From: an uncultured Dehalococcoidia bacterium
Lineage (GTDB): Bacteria > Chloroflexota > Dehalococcoidia > Lucifugimonadales > UBA3495
DNA: 64,000 nt
NCBI GenBank assembly: GCA_958296225.1
Contig: OY282456.1
Span: 3,348,001-3,412,000 of the forward strand
Direction: 5' to 3'
The notes under the pieces are model-generated. The model saw only the letters and a list, made by a program, of their open reading frames with translations. It was not told the origin of the DNA and ran no database searches. Shown piece after piece: positions 52,177 to 61,402 of this stretch. Position 1 is the first letter of the stretch, and each line of letters starts with the position of its first letter. The position numbers and the translations under genes were made by a program.

Positions 52177-53093
52177 CAGCTGTTGAGATTGGCGGCAACC
52201 ACGTGCGCCCCTTGCTCAGTTGGCTGCGTAACTTCAACGCGGCCATCCACCCCGGCCAGACGCGCGGCGTCGAACATTTCGTAAGCCACGGTCATCGCCC
52301 GCTCCTGGGCCAGAGCCAGGATGGTGCTGCCGCTGCCGGACAGGAACACGCCCCAGGCGCCGGCGTCGCGCGCCGCTGCGAAAATCACTTTCATCGGGGG
52401 AAAAATGCTTTGGCGATAAGGTTGGTGCAATCTGTCCTGCGTGGCGATGCTGAAATATTCCGGGTGATTGGACTGCATACCGGCCACCAGCAGAGCGGCC
52501 CGGCTCATATTGTACACCGCATCGGCCACGGAAACCTCGCGCGGCAGCACGCGCCGGGCGTCCACCGTGGCGATGCGCCGCTCCGGGATAAACAGTACGG
52601 CTTGCAAGTCCGGCGGCACCCGGATGGGCGCCGTGTAGAGTTGGCTGCCTTCCATCACCACCAGTTGCAGGCCGCCGTGCACCGCCGCCGCCACGTTGTC
52701 CGGGTGGCCTTCCATAGTCGCCGCCATCTCCAGCAGGTCGCTTGAGGAGAAAGCGCCGCCCAGCAGCGTGTTGGCGGCCACCAACCCGCCGGCAATGGCG
52801 GCGGCGCTGCTGCCCAGGCCCCGGCTGAGGGGTATCGCGTTGTCGCACCGCAACGCGACGGGCGGCATTGTCGCATCCGCCTCGGCGTATAGAAACTCCA
52901 TCGCCCGGTAGGTCAGGTTGCGCGTGTCCGCTTCCAGTTCGCCCTCTCCCTCGCCAAATACGGCAACGGACGCGGCGTCGGCGTCGGTGGTTACGGTCAG
53001 GCGATTCCACAAGTCCAGCGCCATGCCCAGGCAGTCAAAGCCGGGGCCCAGGTTCGCCGTCGTTGCGGGAGCGCGTACCTCTATGGTTGCCAC
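52176..53093 (-). CDS. thrB: Homoserine kinase
   Basis: GHMP kinase that phosphorylates homoserine on the way to threonine. 305 residues. APATTANLGPGFDCLGMAL is the substrate-binding N-terminus, PLSRGLGSSAAAIAGG the phosphate loop, and VFLSGSGSTILALAQ the third GHMP motif. Overlaps lysC by one base. No threonine synthase or homoserine dehydrogenase gene is in the window. Confidence 0.95.
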   Translation of the reverse strand: MATIEVRAPATTANLGPGFDCLGMALDLWNRLTVTTDADAASVAVFGEGEGELEADTRNLTYRAMEFLYAEADATMPPVALRCDNAIPLSRGLGSSAAAIAGGLVAANTLLGGAFSSSDLLEMAATMEGHPDNVAAAVHGGLQLVVMEGSQLYTAPIRVPPDLQAVLFIPERRIATVDARRVLPREVSVADAVYNMSRAALLVAGMQSNHPEYFSIATQDRLHQPYRQSIFPPMKVIFAAARDAGAWGVFLSGSGSTILALAQERAMTVAYEMFDAARLAGVDGRVEVTQPTEQGAHVVAANLNS

Positions 53094-53121
53094 GATAATC
53101 TCTCTGCCGGCAAGTTTGCGG

Positions 53122-54225
53122 TTAGTTTAACACGCGCTGGCTGACGTAGCGGCCCAGGTCCCGGTTTTCCCGAAACTCAAATCCACCGAAATCACCGCCA
53201 TAGCCGATGATGGGCACCCCCATCTCGTGAGCCGAACCATGCGACCGCAAGCCGGGCGGCAGCGCAACTTCAGCCGGGTCGCCAAAAACAACGTCCGCCG
53301 CTCCGGTCACCAGGATGTCGCCGATGCGTTCGCCCATCAGCGAAAACCGGCGCGCCGCCTGGTGTCGTGGCAGGGCTTCCTCAACGCCGTCGGTTTCTCG
53401 CAACACGCCAATGGCGTCGTCGGCTGCGGCCGGGTCCTCCAGATGGACGTAGATGCAGCCGCCCAGATTGGAATGATGAACCACGTACTGGTCTTTGATG
53501 ATTGGCACCGCCTGCGCCGCGATGCCTTTCCGGGCCAGAATTTCGGGCAGGTGGAGCATACGGCGTTTGTCAGACATTCCGTGGTCGGCGGTGATGAGCA
53601 GTTGCGCGTCGGGCACGTCGGCGGCCAGCCGTCCCAGGGCCGCATCCAGGATTGCCAGGTGGCGGGCCGATTCGGGATGCTGCGGGCCGTAGGCGTGCAT
53701 CGCGTAATCGGTGGTGGCGATAAAAGCCAGGTCGTAATGCGCGGCCTGCAGCGCGGCCCGCGCCGCCTCAATAGTCCAGCCGTTCACTTCCAGCGAATAC
53801 ACGTGCGGCGGCTCGCCGGCGGCGGCCACTGCTTCCGGCGTGGGCTGTTCCGCAGAGAAGGCCAGGTCGGTGTCCGTCCCCAAAAGGCGGCGCAGCTTGT
53901 CCTTGGAGGCGGCCAGCAGCGAGCGACCGCCGCTGCGCTGGCATTGGGCAAAAATGGTATCCGCGCAAATGAACTCGCCGGATTCCACGTACTGCTCAAT
54001 GCCAGCCTCCCGGTCCAGCCAGTAGTTGGACACTATGCCATGCTGCGCCGGGTAATGGCCCGTGACCATCGAAGTATTATTGACGTTGGTAACGCTGGGC
54101 ATCATGCCGGCGCCGCTGACGTGAAACCCTTCCGCGGCGAACCTTCGGAGGTTGGGCGCCGGGCACGCCGCGAGATACTCCGGGTCCAGCCCGTCAATCA
54201 TTACCAGTATCGTAGTGCGGGGCAT
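53122..54225 (-). CDS. phnA: Phosphonoacetate hydrolase-like alkaline phosphatase superfamily enzyme
   Basis: 367 residues. Alkaline phosphatase-fold metal sites: VMIDGLDPEYL (Asp), PSVTNVNNTSMVTG (Thr nucleophile), FIATTDYAMHAYGPQHPES (Asp, His), LITADHGMSD (Asp, His) and HGSAHEMGVP (His). The TNVNN block and SKDKLRRLLG are close to phosphonoacetate hydrolase, which splits phosphonoacetate to acetate and phosphate. No other phosphonate genes adjoin it, so a related phosphodiester or nucleotide substrate is possible. Cytoplasmic: no signal peptide. Confidence 0.72.
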   Translation of the reverse strand: MPRTTILVMIDGLDPEYLAACPAPNLRRFAAEGFHVSGAGMMPSVTNVNNTSMVTGHYPAQHGIVSNYWLDREAGIEQYVESGEFICADTIFAQCQRSGGRSLLAASKDKLRRLLGTDTDLAFSAEQPTPEAVAAAGEPPHVYSLEVNGWTIEAARAALQAAHYDLAFIATTDYAMHAYGPQHPESARHLAILDAALGRLAADVPDAQLLITADHGMSDKRRMLHLPEILARKGIAAQAVPIIKDQYVVHHSNLGGCIYVHLEDPAAADDAIGVLRETDGVEEALPRHQAARRFSLMGERIGDILVTGAADVVFGDPAEVALPPGLRSHGSAHEMGVPIIGYGGDFGGFEFRENRDLGRYVSQRVLN

Positions 54226-54234
54226 ATTTTCGCC

Positions 54235-55578
54235 TTATCCGGTGCCAGTTTGCAGCGACGCGGAGCACGCCCGCTGCGCCGCCTGTAGATAATCATACAG
54301 CAGTCGCGGAATCAGAAACCGCTGCCGTACCCTCTCTTTGGCGTTGCTGCCAATTGTAGCGCGCAAATCGGGGTCGGCAAGGAGTTGGGCGATGCGTTTT
54401 CCCGCTTCATCGGCCGAGTCAACCAGATAACCGGACTCGCCGTCAACAATCTGCCGGCGGATGCCGCCGACGTTGCCGCCAATGATGGGCTTGCCTTTCC
54501 ACATACCTTCAGAAACGGTCAGGCCAAAACCTTCGCGGGTGGACTTTTGCACCAGAACCTCGGAATGAGTCTGCAATGCGTTGACAATCTCATCGTTAGT
54601 AGCCGGCAGGCCGTCGGGCGAAAAGAACAGGTGGATTCCCCGGTCGCCGCCGGCGTAATCCCGCACTGACTCTACCACCTGCGCGCCTTCCGGGTCGTCG
54701 TTAGCCTGGCTCAAACCCAGCAATGCCAGTTGCAGGCCGGGGTGCGTTTTACGCGCCAGCCGGTAGGCGTCAATCACGCCCCACGGGTCTTTCCAGATGT
54801 CAAAGCGGGAAACCTGCGTTACCAGCGGCCGGGAGGCGTCAATGCCCAGTGCTCCGGTAATTTCGGCGGCCTGCTCCGGCGACATGGCGGAGTTTTTAAG
54901 AGTAAGCGGGTCAATAGCCGGCGGCGCGATTTGCACCTCCAACCCCTCCGGCAGCCGGGCCGGCACATAGGCATCCAGCGAGCAAACCAGCTTGTCATAG
55001 GCGGCCGTCAGCGGCAGCAGCTCATCCATCAGCCACGGGTTGGGCTGGGTCAGGTCAATGTGCACTATCCAGATACGGGCGCCGGCGTGGCATTGATTGA
55101 GCAGACGGCCCAACGGCAGCAGCTGGGGGTCGTGCAAAAACCAGATGTCGGCGGAAAGCCCGGTGCGCTGAACCTCGTCGGCCACGTCGTCCAGGCAGCC
55201 GTAATAGACGGCAAGTTCGTCGTCGGAAAGCCGCCCCTCGGCCCCTTGCAGCATATTGTGGATGCGCTTGGTAACGTCAAAAAAGCGCGGCTCCTTTGGC
55301 GTAATGACGACTCGCCGCGTATCAACCCCCAGGGCGTTGCTCAAAGGCACCGCCGAGTGCAGGATTTCGGCCACGCCGCCGCCGTAAGCCGTACTGTTAA
55401 TATGGATTACATTCCGGCCGCTCAAACGGGCCGCCAGTTTGGTGAGCCGGCCGGCCGCGTTCGGAGACATCAGGTCAAGATAACGCTGCGCGTCAGTTTC
55501 GGGATACTCGATTATGTCTATCAACCCGGTTCCGCTCCCGTGTGAGAGATTTGCTCGGCACATATTAGAGGCAATCAT
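54235..55578 (-). CDS. treT: Trehalose synthase-like GT4 glycosyltransferase (TreT type)
   Basis: 447 residues. NVIHINSTAYGGGVAEILHS is the N-terminal donor/acceptor loop characteristic of TreT, and WFLHDPQLLPLG and PPAIDPLTLKN follow. The C-terminal GT-B half has QVSRFDIWKDPWGVIDAYR, VLVQKSTREGFGLTVSEGMWKGKPIIGG (E-x7-E, shortened) and GESGYLVDS. TreT makes trehalose from NDP-glucose and glucose. The alternative is a closely related glucosyltransferase. Same strand as uppP, with a 58-base gap. Confidence 0.78.
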   Translation of the reverse strand: MIASNMCRANLSHGSGTGLIDIIEYPETDAQRYLDLMSPNAAGRLTKLAARLSGRNVIHINSTAYGGGVAEILHSAVPLSNALGVDTRRVVITPKEPRFFDVTKRIHNMLQGAEGRLSDDELAVYYGCLDDVADEVQRTGLSADIWFLHDPQLLPLGRLLNQCHAGARIWIVHIDLTQPNPWLMDELLPLTAAYDKLVCSLDAYVPARLPEGLEVQIAPPAIDPLTLKNSAMSPEQAAEITGALGIDASRPLVTQVSRFDIWKDPWGVIDAYRLARKTHPGLQLALLGLSQANDDPEGAQVVESVRDYAGGDRGIHLFFSPDGLPATNDEIVNALQTHSEVLVQKSTREGFGLTVSEGMWKGKPIIGGNVGGIRRQIVDGESGYLVDSADEAGKRIAQLLADPDLRATIGSNAKERVRQRFLIPRLLYDYLQAAQRACSASLQTGTG

Positions 55579-55636
55579 TAGTTACGTACACTGATTATTG
55601 CGCGCGGATTTGCGCCACAACCGGCCGGGGCCGGGT

Positions 55637-56467
55637 TCAAAAGGCGGCCGTCGCCAGCGTGGCGATTCCCAGGACGGCGCTCCACGGCGCAAACCACCAC
55701 AGCCGGCCGGCGCGCACCCACGAAACTACCCAGTGCAGCGCGGCCAGGGCAATCAGGAACGTGATGACTGCCATACCCAGCATCGGCCCGGCGGCCCGCC
55801 AGGAGGCGAACAGCGCCAGCGGCTCCGGCCACACTTGCGCCGACCAGAATACCGCCGTGGCCAGAATTACGGGCGGGGCCAGCAGGAACGACAGGCTGGC
55901 GGCCTCCCCTCGGGACAGGCCGGCGTGCCGGCCGGCCGCCACCGTCAGCCCGGAACGGGACAGTCCGGGCAGCGTGGCCGCCCCTTGCGCCAGCCCCACC
56001 CACGCCGCAGAACGCCAGGTCAACTGCGGCAAAGTATCGTGCGGCAAGGTTTCGCCGGCCGCTGCCGCCGCGCCCCGGGGCGCGGTCAGGAGAATCACCG
56101 CATTGAGCAGCATCATTCCGCCCAGCAGCCCGGCGGACAAGCGCCACTGTTCCGCCGGCGTTTGCGTCAACGCCCACACCAGCGGCAAGGCTATCGCCGC
56201 GGTGCTGGCCTGGGCCGCCAGGTAACGCAGAGCAAACCGGCGCCGGGGGCCGGGCTGCCACAATCCCCAAACCGCCTGCCGGTAAGCCCGCCGGTAGTAG
56301 ATAACGGCGGCCAGCGCCGTTGCGACGTGCAGCGCGCTTACGACGAAAAGCGGTTCGCCGTCCCCGCCCAGAATCAGCGCCAGCAATACCAGGTGCCCGC
56401 TGCTGGATACCGGCAGAAACTCCGTAACGCCCTGCACCACGGCAAAGAGCAGCGCCGGCAAAAACAT
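55637..56467 (-). CDS. uppP: Undecaprenyl-diphosphatase
   Basis: Integral membrane phosphatase (BacA) that recycles undecaprenyl diphosphate for peptidoglycan and polysaccharide synthesis. 276 residues, about eight membrane segments. Active-site motifs QGVTEFLPVSSSGHL (12-26) and GLSRSGLT (about 170-177) are both present. It starts 14 bases after the glmS stop, linking wall-precursor supply and lipid-carrier recycling. Confidence 0.95.
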   Translation of the reverse strand: MFLPALLFAVVQGVTEFLPVSSSGHLVLLALILGGDGEPLFVVSALHVATALAAVIYYRRAYRQAVWGLWQPGPRRRFALRYLAAQASTAAIALPLVWALTQTPAEQWRLSAGLLGGMMLLNAVILLTAPRGAAAAAGETLPHDTLPQLTWRSAAWVGLAQGAATLPGLSRSGLTVAAGRHAGLSRGEAASLSFLLAPPVILATAVFWSAQVWPEPLALFASWRAAGPMLGMAVITFLIALAALHWVVSWVRAGRLWWFAPWSAVLGIATLATAAF

Positions 56468-56481
56468 GGCCTCGGGCGCAG

Positions 56482-58371
56482 TTATTCGACGGTAACGGAT
56501 TTAGCCAGGTTGCGCGGCTGGTCCACGTCGCAGCCCCGGCGCAGGGCGATGTGATAGGCAAACAGCTGCAGCGGGATGGTGGCCAGAATGGGCGTCAAAT
56601 GTCCGGGGGCGTCCGGTATAAAAATGGCGTCATCCACCAGCCCGGACAGGCGCGCATCGCCTTGTGTCAGAACGGCCAGCACGGCGCCGTCCCGGGCTTT
56701 GACTTCCTGAACGTTGTTAACCATCTTGTCGTAAAGGGCGCCCGACGGGGCGATTGCCAAAGTGGGCATTGCGTGGTCAATGAGGGCGATGGGGCCGTGC
56801 TTCATCTCGCCGGCCGGGTAGGCTTCGGCGTGAATGTAGCTGATTTCTTTCAGTTTCAGCGCCCCTTCCGTCGCTATCGGCGAGTTGATGCCACGAGCCA
56901 GATAGAGAAAGTTCTGGTAGTTGTAATAGCGCCGCGCCAACTGCTCCACGGCGCCGGATTTGCCCAGCGTATCCGCGATCAGCCCCGGCAGCCGGGCTAA
57001 CTGGTCAACCCATTGCTGACTGACCTGGCGGCTGAGGTGGTTGCGCCCCGCGCCCAGGCGCATCGCCAGCAGGTTGAGAATGGTCAGCGAGGCGGTAAAA
57101 GTCTTGCTGCTGGCAACGCCGACCTCAACGCCGGCGCGCATCAGCAGGGCCAGGTCGGCCAGCCGGGCCGCCTGGCTGTCGGGAGCGTTGCAGATGGTTA
57201 GCAAACGGGCGCCGCTGCGCCGCACCTGCTCCATAGCCGCCACCGTGTCCGCGGTCTCCCCGGATTGACCAATGGCCACCACCAGAGTTTTCTCGTCCAG
57301 GAACGGCTCACGATAGCGAAACTCGGACGCTGACTCGGCTTCCGCCGGAATGCCGGCCAGACGCTCAATCAGGTGCCGGCCAACCTGGGCCGCGTTGAGG
57401 CTGGTGCCGCACCCGATGAGGACGACCCGCCGCAATCCGGCCAGCTCGGCGTCGGCAATGGTCAATTCGGGCAGCGTTACTTGCCCCGCCGTGAAATTCA
57501 CCCGGTCCCGCAGCGCGGCGACCACGGCCTGGGGCTGCTCCATTATCTCCTTGAGCATATAGTGGCGATAACCGCCCCGGTCCACCAGCACGTCATCCAG
57601 GGAAACGGTGCGCAGGTTCTTGGCTACCTGGCGTCCGGCTCGGTCCAGGAAGGTGATGCCCTGGCGGGTAACCACGGCGGCCTCCCCGTCTTCCAGGAAT
57701 CCCACGGGCAGATAGCCGCTTTTGCCGCCGCCCTTTTTGCCACCGCCCTTTTTACCAATGAGCGGCAGCAGGGCCGGCAAATCGCTGGCTACTACGCCCT
57801 GCCCCTCGTGATGGGCCACGGCGACGCCCCCGGCGTTGCCCAGCCGCAGGGCGCAGATGCTGCCGGCGTCGTCTTCCTGGACGGCGACTATGGCCTGTGG
57901 CCCTTGCACCTGCTCGCCCATCCGCAGCACGGCCTGCGGCAAACTCAAGCCGCCGTTCATCCCGTCTTCAATGAGGTGAGCAATCACTTCGGTGTCAGTT
58001 TCCGATTTGAACTCGTGGCCCTGCTTTTGCAGTCGGGTTTTCAGCGTCAGGTAGTTTTCCACGATGCCGTTGTGGGCAACGGCGATGCGGCCGGTGCAAT
58101 CGGTATGGGGGTGGGCGTTGGCTTCCGAGGGCCGGCCGTGGGTCGCCCACCGGGTATGCCCCAGCCCTGCGCAGCCGGCCGGGGCCGGGCCGGAAGAATC
58201 GTGCAGCAGGCCCAGCACCCGCCCCACCGTTTTGCGCAGCCGGAGGCCCCCTTCGGGTTCCAGCACGGCGACGCCGGCACTGTCGTAGCCCCGGTATTCC
58301 AGCCGCCGGAGACCCTCAACTACGATGGGCCAGGCCGGCTGGTCGCCAACGTAGCCAACTATTCCGCACAT
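56482..58371 (-). CDS. glmS: Glutamine-fructose-6-phosphate aminotransferase (isomerizing)
   Basis: Makes glucosamine-6-phosphate, the first step to UDP-GlcNAc. 629 residues. The N-terminal glutaminase starts MCGIVGYVGD, with Cys2 as nucleophile, and has GHTRWATHG. Two SIS domains follow: GCGTSLNAAQ and SQSGETADTVAAM, then SSKTFTASL. It ends KSVTVE. An unusual Lys/Gly-rich insertion (about 206-219) lies after ASDLPALLP. It starts 6 bases after the yvcK stop. Confidence 0.96.
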   Translation of the reverse strand: MCGIVGYVGDQPAWPIVVEGLRRLEYRGYDSAGVAVLEPEGGLRLRKTVGRVLGLLHDSSGPAPAGCAGLGHTRWATHGRPSEANAHPHTDCTGRIAVAHNGIVENYLTLKTRLQKQGHEFKSETDTEVIAHLIEDGMNGGLSLPQAVLRMGEQVQGPQAIVAVQEDDAGSICALRLGNAGGVAVAHHEGQGVVASDLPALLPLIGKKGGGKKGGGKSGYLPVGFLEDGEAAVVTRQGITFLDRAGRQVAKNLRTVSLDDVLVDRGGYRHYMLKEIMEQPQAVVAALRDRVNFTAGQVTLPELTIADAELAGLRRVVLIGCGTSLNAAQVGRHLIERLAGIPAEAESASEFRYREPFLDEKTLVVAIGQSGETADTVAAMEQVRRSGARLLTICNAPDSQAARLADLALLMRAGVEVGVASSKTFTASLTILNLLAMRLGAGRNHLSRQVSQQWVDQLARLPGLIADTLGKSGAVEQLARRYYNYQNFLYLARGINSPIATEGALKLKEISYIHAEAYPAGEMKHGPIALIDHAMPTLAIAPSGALYDKMVNNVQEVKARDGAVLAVLTQGDARLSGLVDDAIFIPDAPGHLTPILATIPLQLFAYHIALRRGCDVDQPRNLAKSVTVE

Positions 58372-58377
58372 ATCTGC

Positions 58378-59520
58378 TTAACCGCCGTCGGCGCCGGCGC
58401 TGGGCACGGTCAGGGTGGCGCCGGGGTCTTGGGCATCGTCGTCGCGGAGCGCGGCAATGGGGCCATATCGCGCGTCCCCCATTGCCGGCGCGGCGAAATC
58501 GTCGCAATCATACACCGCCGGCCGCGCTCCGGTATCCCGAGGTTTGCCCGGCTTGGCGGCGACGATTTCCATGATGGCGGAACCCAGCGCCGTGGGGTTG
58601 TGGCGAATGAAAACGCCCGGCGCCAGCAAAGGCCGCCCGACGATGCGCCCCACCATGGTCAGCGATGCCGCCTCGTCAAGCTCCACGGGATACTGCCCGT
58701 CGGCGGCGTAGCGGTCCAGCAGGCGCGGCGGAAGCGGCGCGTTGTTCACCAGCAGAAAGTCCAGCGGCTGCCGCGTGCCCAGATACTCGGTAAGCAGGGC
58801 CAGAAAATTGGAGGTGTGGAACCCGGCGCTTTCGTTGGGTTTGGTCATCAGATTGCAAACGTGAATCTTCACGGCGTCCGATTCATTGATTGCCTGGGCC
58901 ACGTCCTCTACCAGCAGGTTGGGCAGCACGCTGGTATAAATGTCGCCGGGCCCCAGAACTATCGCATCGGCGCCGGCGATGGCGTCAAGCACCGGGGGAT
59001 AAACGTAGGCTTTGGGGTCAAGGCGGATATAGTCTATCGGCACTTCCAGGTTGTCGTCGCGCAGGTCAATGGCGGACTCGCCCACCAGTTCGGAACCGTC
59101 AACCAGCCGCGCGCATAACGTGGCCCTGGTCAGCGTTACCGGAAGCACGGTATCCTTGACCCCAAGTATCCGCGCCGCTTCGTGGATGGCGGTAATGGTA
59201 TCTCCGGTAACCTCGGTCAGAGCCGCCAGCAGGAGATTCCCGAAGCTGTGGCCGCTCAGCCCGTCGCCGGCGGAAAAGCGGTAGTCAAAGAGCCGGCGCA
59301 TCAGGTTGGACGCTTCGGCGCCGTCCGCCAGGGCCATCAGGCACCGGCGCAGGTCCCCGGGGGGCAGGTGGCCCAACTCGTTGCGGAGGCGGCCGCTGCT
59401 GCCGCCGCTGTCAGTCATGGCTACGATAGCCGTGAGGTTGCAGTCACAGGAGCGGAGGCCGGTCAAAGTGGTGTGGTTGCCGGTGCCCCCGCCGACTACG
59501 ACGATGTTCTTTTTGCTCAT
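58378..59520 (-). CDS. yvcK: YvcK/GlmR-family gluconeogenesis factor (CofD-like)
   Basis: 380 residues. VVVGGGTGNHTTLTGLR is the nucleotide-sugar loop, with VAMTDSGGSSGRLRNELG, GHSFGNLLLAAL and LGPGDIYTSVLPNLLV completing the family pattern. In Bacillus this protein (GlmR) binds UDP-GlcNAc and stimulates GlmS. Here it lies directly upstream of glmS in the same operon. A CofD (F420) role is less likely, because CofD proteins are shorter and differ in the C-terminal part. Confidence 0.92.
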   Translation of the reverse strand: MSKKNIVVVGGGTGNHTTLTGLRSCDCNLTAIVAMTDSGGSSGRLRNELGHLPPGDLRRCLMALADGAEASNLMRRLFDYRFSAGDGLSGHSFGNLLLAALTEVTGDTITAIHEAARILGVKDTVLPVTLTRATLCARLVDGSELVGESAIDLRDDNLEVPIDYIRLDPKAYVYPPVLDAIAGADAIVLGPGDIYTSVLPNLLVEDVAQAINESDAVKIHVCNLMTKPNESAGFHTSNFLALLTEYLGTRQPLDFLLVNNAPLPPRLLDRYAADGQYPVELDEAASLTMVGRIVGRPLLAPGVFIRHNPTALGSAIMEIVAAKPGKPRDTGARPAVYDCDDFAAPAMGDARYGPIAALRDDDAQDPGATLTVPSAGADGG

Positions 59521-59652
59521 TGGCCGGCCAAATGTGGCTCGTTTTGCCGCAAATGAATCTGACGCGCTGTTGCGGGACGAAAACCGCCGGCAGTATATGA
59601 ACCCGCCGCCCGGAATGTCAACTAACGCCGCCGCGGTTAAATGCGTTTCCGG

Positions 59653-59694
59653 GTTTCAGCGTCCCGGCCAGCGTCCCGGTGTCAGCGTCCCGGT
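59653..59694. repeat. Three short direct repeats CAGCGTCCCGG
   Basis: In the 187-base gap before yvcK, CAGCGTCCCGG occurs three times within about 40 bases, with GCC or TGT-type spacers. Nothing else is recognised in this gap. Confidence 0.7.
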
Positions 59695-59707
59695 GAACGC
59701 GCCGGGC

Positions 59708-60733
59708 TCACGCCCCGTCCCCGTAACGGCTCTCAAAGTAAGGAATCACGCTGTCCCCCATCTGCTCCACCACCCGCATCGCCGTCCGCGCGTCCATTCC
59801 GGGATACCAGATGCGGAACATAAAATGATTGGCGCCCACCCGCTGGTGGTGGTCTTCAATCTGCTGGATGACTTCTTCGCTGCTGCCCAGGATGAAACGG
59901 TCGCGGGCCAGTTCCTCAAAGGGAATGCGGAAATCCTCTTCACCGGGCAGGGCCTTGTCCTGCCCCCAGTCGGCATAGGCTTGATACTTGGCCTCCATAT
60001 AGGGCTGGGCGTTGCGCACGGCCTCTTCGTGAGTCGGCGCAATGTGCATTTCTTTGATGATGGGCATTTCGGGAGGCATTTCCTGGCCGCCGGCCGCCAG
60101 CCCTTCCCGGTAAATCGCCGTCTGCCGTTCCAGCGTGGCCAGCGTGGCGTGGGGATTCACGAACCAGGGCAGCCCCAGCTCCCCGGCCCGGCGCACCACG
60201 GTATCAAAATTGGCCGCCACCCAGACGGGCGGATGCGGCTGCTGTACCGGCCGGATGGCGCAGGTGGCCTTGTCCAGGTGAAAATGCCGCCCGTGGTGGG
60301 TAACTTCATCCTCCGTCCACAGCCGCCGCACCAGCTCCAGACTTTCCAGGAACCGGCCCACCCGGTGGCGGCGCTCCACGTTGAACGCCTGGTACTCAAT
60401 GTCGCGGTAGCCGAGGCCGACGCCCAGCACTATCCGGCCATCGCTGATTACGTCCAGCGTCGCCACCGTTTCCGCCACGTCGGCGGGGGAGTACAGCGGC
60501 AGCAGCAGGATGGACAATACCAGCTGCATATCCCCGGAATCGGCGGCCAGCCGGGCCAGCAGGGGAATGCTTTGCAGATTCTGGTACGGCGGCGACAGGA
60601 AATGCTGGCCGCAGGCGATGGAGCCGAACCCGGCGTCACGCGCCAGCCGGGTCAGTTCCACGGTTTCGCGGAAACGCTGGGTCGCCGAATCGGCCGCCGG
60701 GTGCTGGGGCATTGCCATAATGCCAAATTTCAT
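59708..60733 (-). CDS. LLM-class flavin-dependent oxidoreductase
   Basis: 341-residue luciferase-like TIM barrel. It starts MKFGIMAMPQHP and has GFGSIACGQHFLSPPYQNLQ in part, LPLYSPADVAETVATLDVIS, GRIVLGVGLGYRDIEY, and PPVWVAANFDTVVRRAGELG. SSEEVIQQIEDHHQRVG near the C-terminus is typical of the bacterial luciferase group. Substrate unknown. The closing segment of the protein lies upstream of a tRNA gene on the same strand only in the 5' direction. Confidence 0.88.
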   Translation of the reverse strand: MKFGIMAMPQHPAADSATQRFRETVELTRLARDAGFGSIACGQHFLSPPYQNLQSIPLLARLAADSGDMQLVLSILLLPLYSPADVAETVATLDVISDGRIVLGVGLGYRDIEYQAFNVERRHRVGRFLESLELVRRLWTEDEVTHHGRHFHLDKATCAIRPVQQPHPPVWVAANFDTVVRRAGELGLPWFVNPHATLATLERQTAIYREGLAAGGQEMPPEMPIIKEMHIAPTHEEAVRNAQPYMEAKYQAYADWGQDKALPGEEDFRIPFEELARDRFILGSSEEVIQQIEDHHQRVGANHFMFRIWYPGMDARTAMRVVEQMGDSVIPYFESRYGDGA

Positions 60734-60766
60734 CGTACAAACTCCGTTGGCTGGGCATAAAAATGG

Positions 60767-60839
60767 CGTCCCAGGCAGGATTTGAACCCGCGACCAACTG
60801 CTTAGAAGGCAGCCGCTCTATCCACTGAGCTACTGGGAC
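60767..60839 (-). tRNA. tRNA-Arg (UCU)
   Basis: 73-nt cloverleaf on the minus strand: acceptor GUCCCAG/CUGGGAC, D-stem GCUC/GAGC, anticodon stem GCUGC/GCAGU with loop CUUCUAA (anticodon UCU), five-base variable loop, T-stem GCGGG/CCUGC with loop UUCAAAU, discriminator G. CCA is not encoded. It reads AGA (and possibly AGG) arginine codons. Confidence 0.95.
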
Positions 60840-61047
60840 GCGCTCGGTCTAGCATAGGTAAAGGGCCGGGCCACTGTCAACAATTGCGTCAGTCAGCCAG
60901 CGTTCCGTTTTAGGTGGTCTGGGCCTTGCAAAGTCATTAAAGCCCTCTCCCACAGGGGGAGAGGGTTGGGAGATGGGTAGCGCTCCCGCTCCGGCGCCCG
61001 CAAAACCTGCCGCCCAGATTTTGCGCCGGCCCACTGACAACCCCCCT

Positions 61048-61076
61048 TTGACAATCGCGAACATCGGTACTATACT
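61048..61076 (+). promoter_or_regulatory. Sigma70-type promoter of RNA element copy 2
   Basis: TTGACA (61048-61053), 17-base spacer, TATACT (61071-61076): the same hexamers and spacing as copy 1, although the surrounding bases differ. Expected transcription start is near 61083. Confidence 0.85.
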
Positions 61077-61103
61077 GCAATCTATCACGTGAATCTCAGT
61101 CCA

Positions 61104-61325
61104 GCCAGAGGTCAACCGGTCGTCAACGGCCAGTCAGCACAAAATCGCATACCGGCGTCGTGGAGACCCCTCGTCCAATGCTTACGCGAGAACGGTCTAA
61201 CCGGCCAACAGCGACTGCCACCGCGCTGCGTGGCTGCGCCCTAAAGCGCGGCTCACGAACCATCGGAGCAAAACTTTGCGTAAAACCCCCGGCCGTGGGG
61301 CTGACAATGACCGGTAACCTCTGGC
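61104..61325 (+). ncRNA. Candidate structured RNA, copy 2 (222 nt)
   Basis: Same closing helix as copy 1 (GCCAGAGGU at 61104-61112 with ACCUCUGGC at 61317-61325). In the hairpin built on GUGGCUGCGC, the two stem differences from copy 1 keep pairing: U-A becomes U-G and G-U becomes G-C. A third difference falls in its loop (CUUAAA to CCUAAA), and the remaining two fall in apparently unpaired stretches. This supports selection on RNA structure. About 80 bases separate it from a ribosome-binding site and small ORF. Confidence 0.72.
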
Positions 61326-61402
61326 TCGCACCCCGCATCCCGCATCCCGCCAACAACCGGAACCGGAACCCCGACCACCTGAACCAGCAAGGAGCATCGC
61401 CG

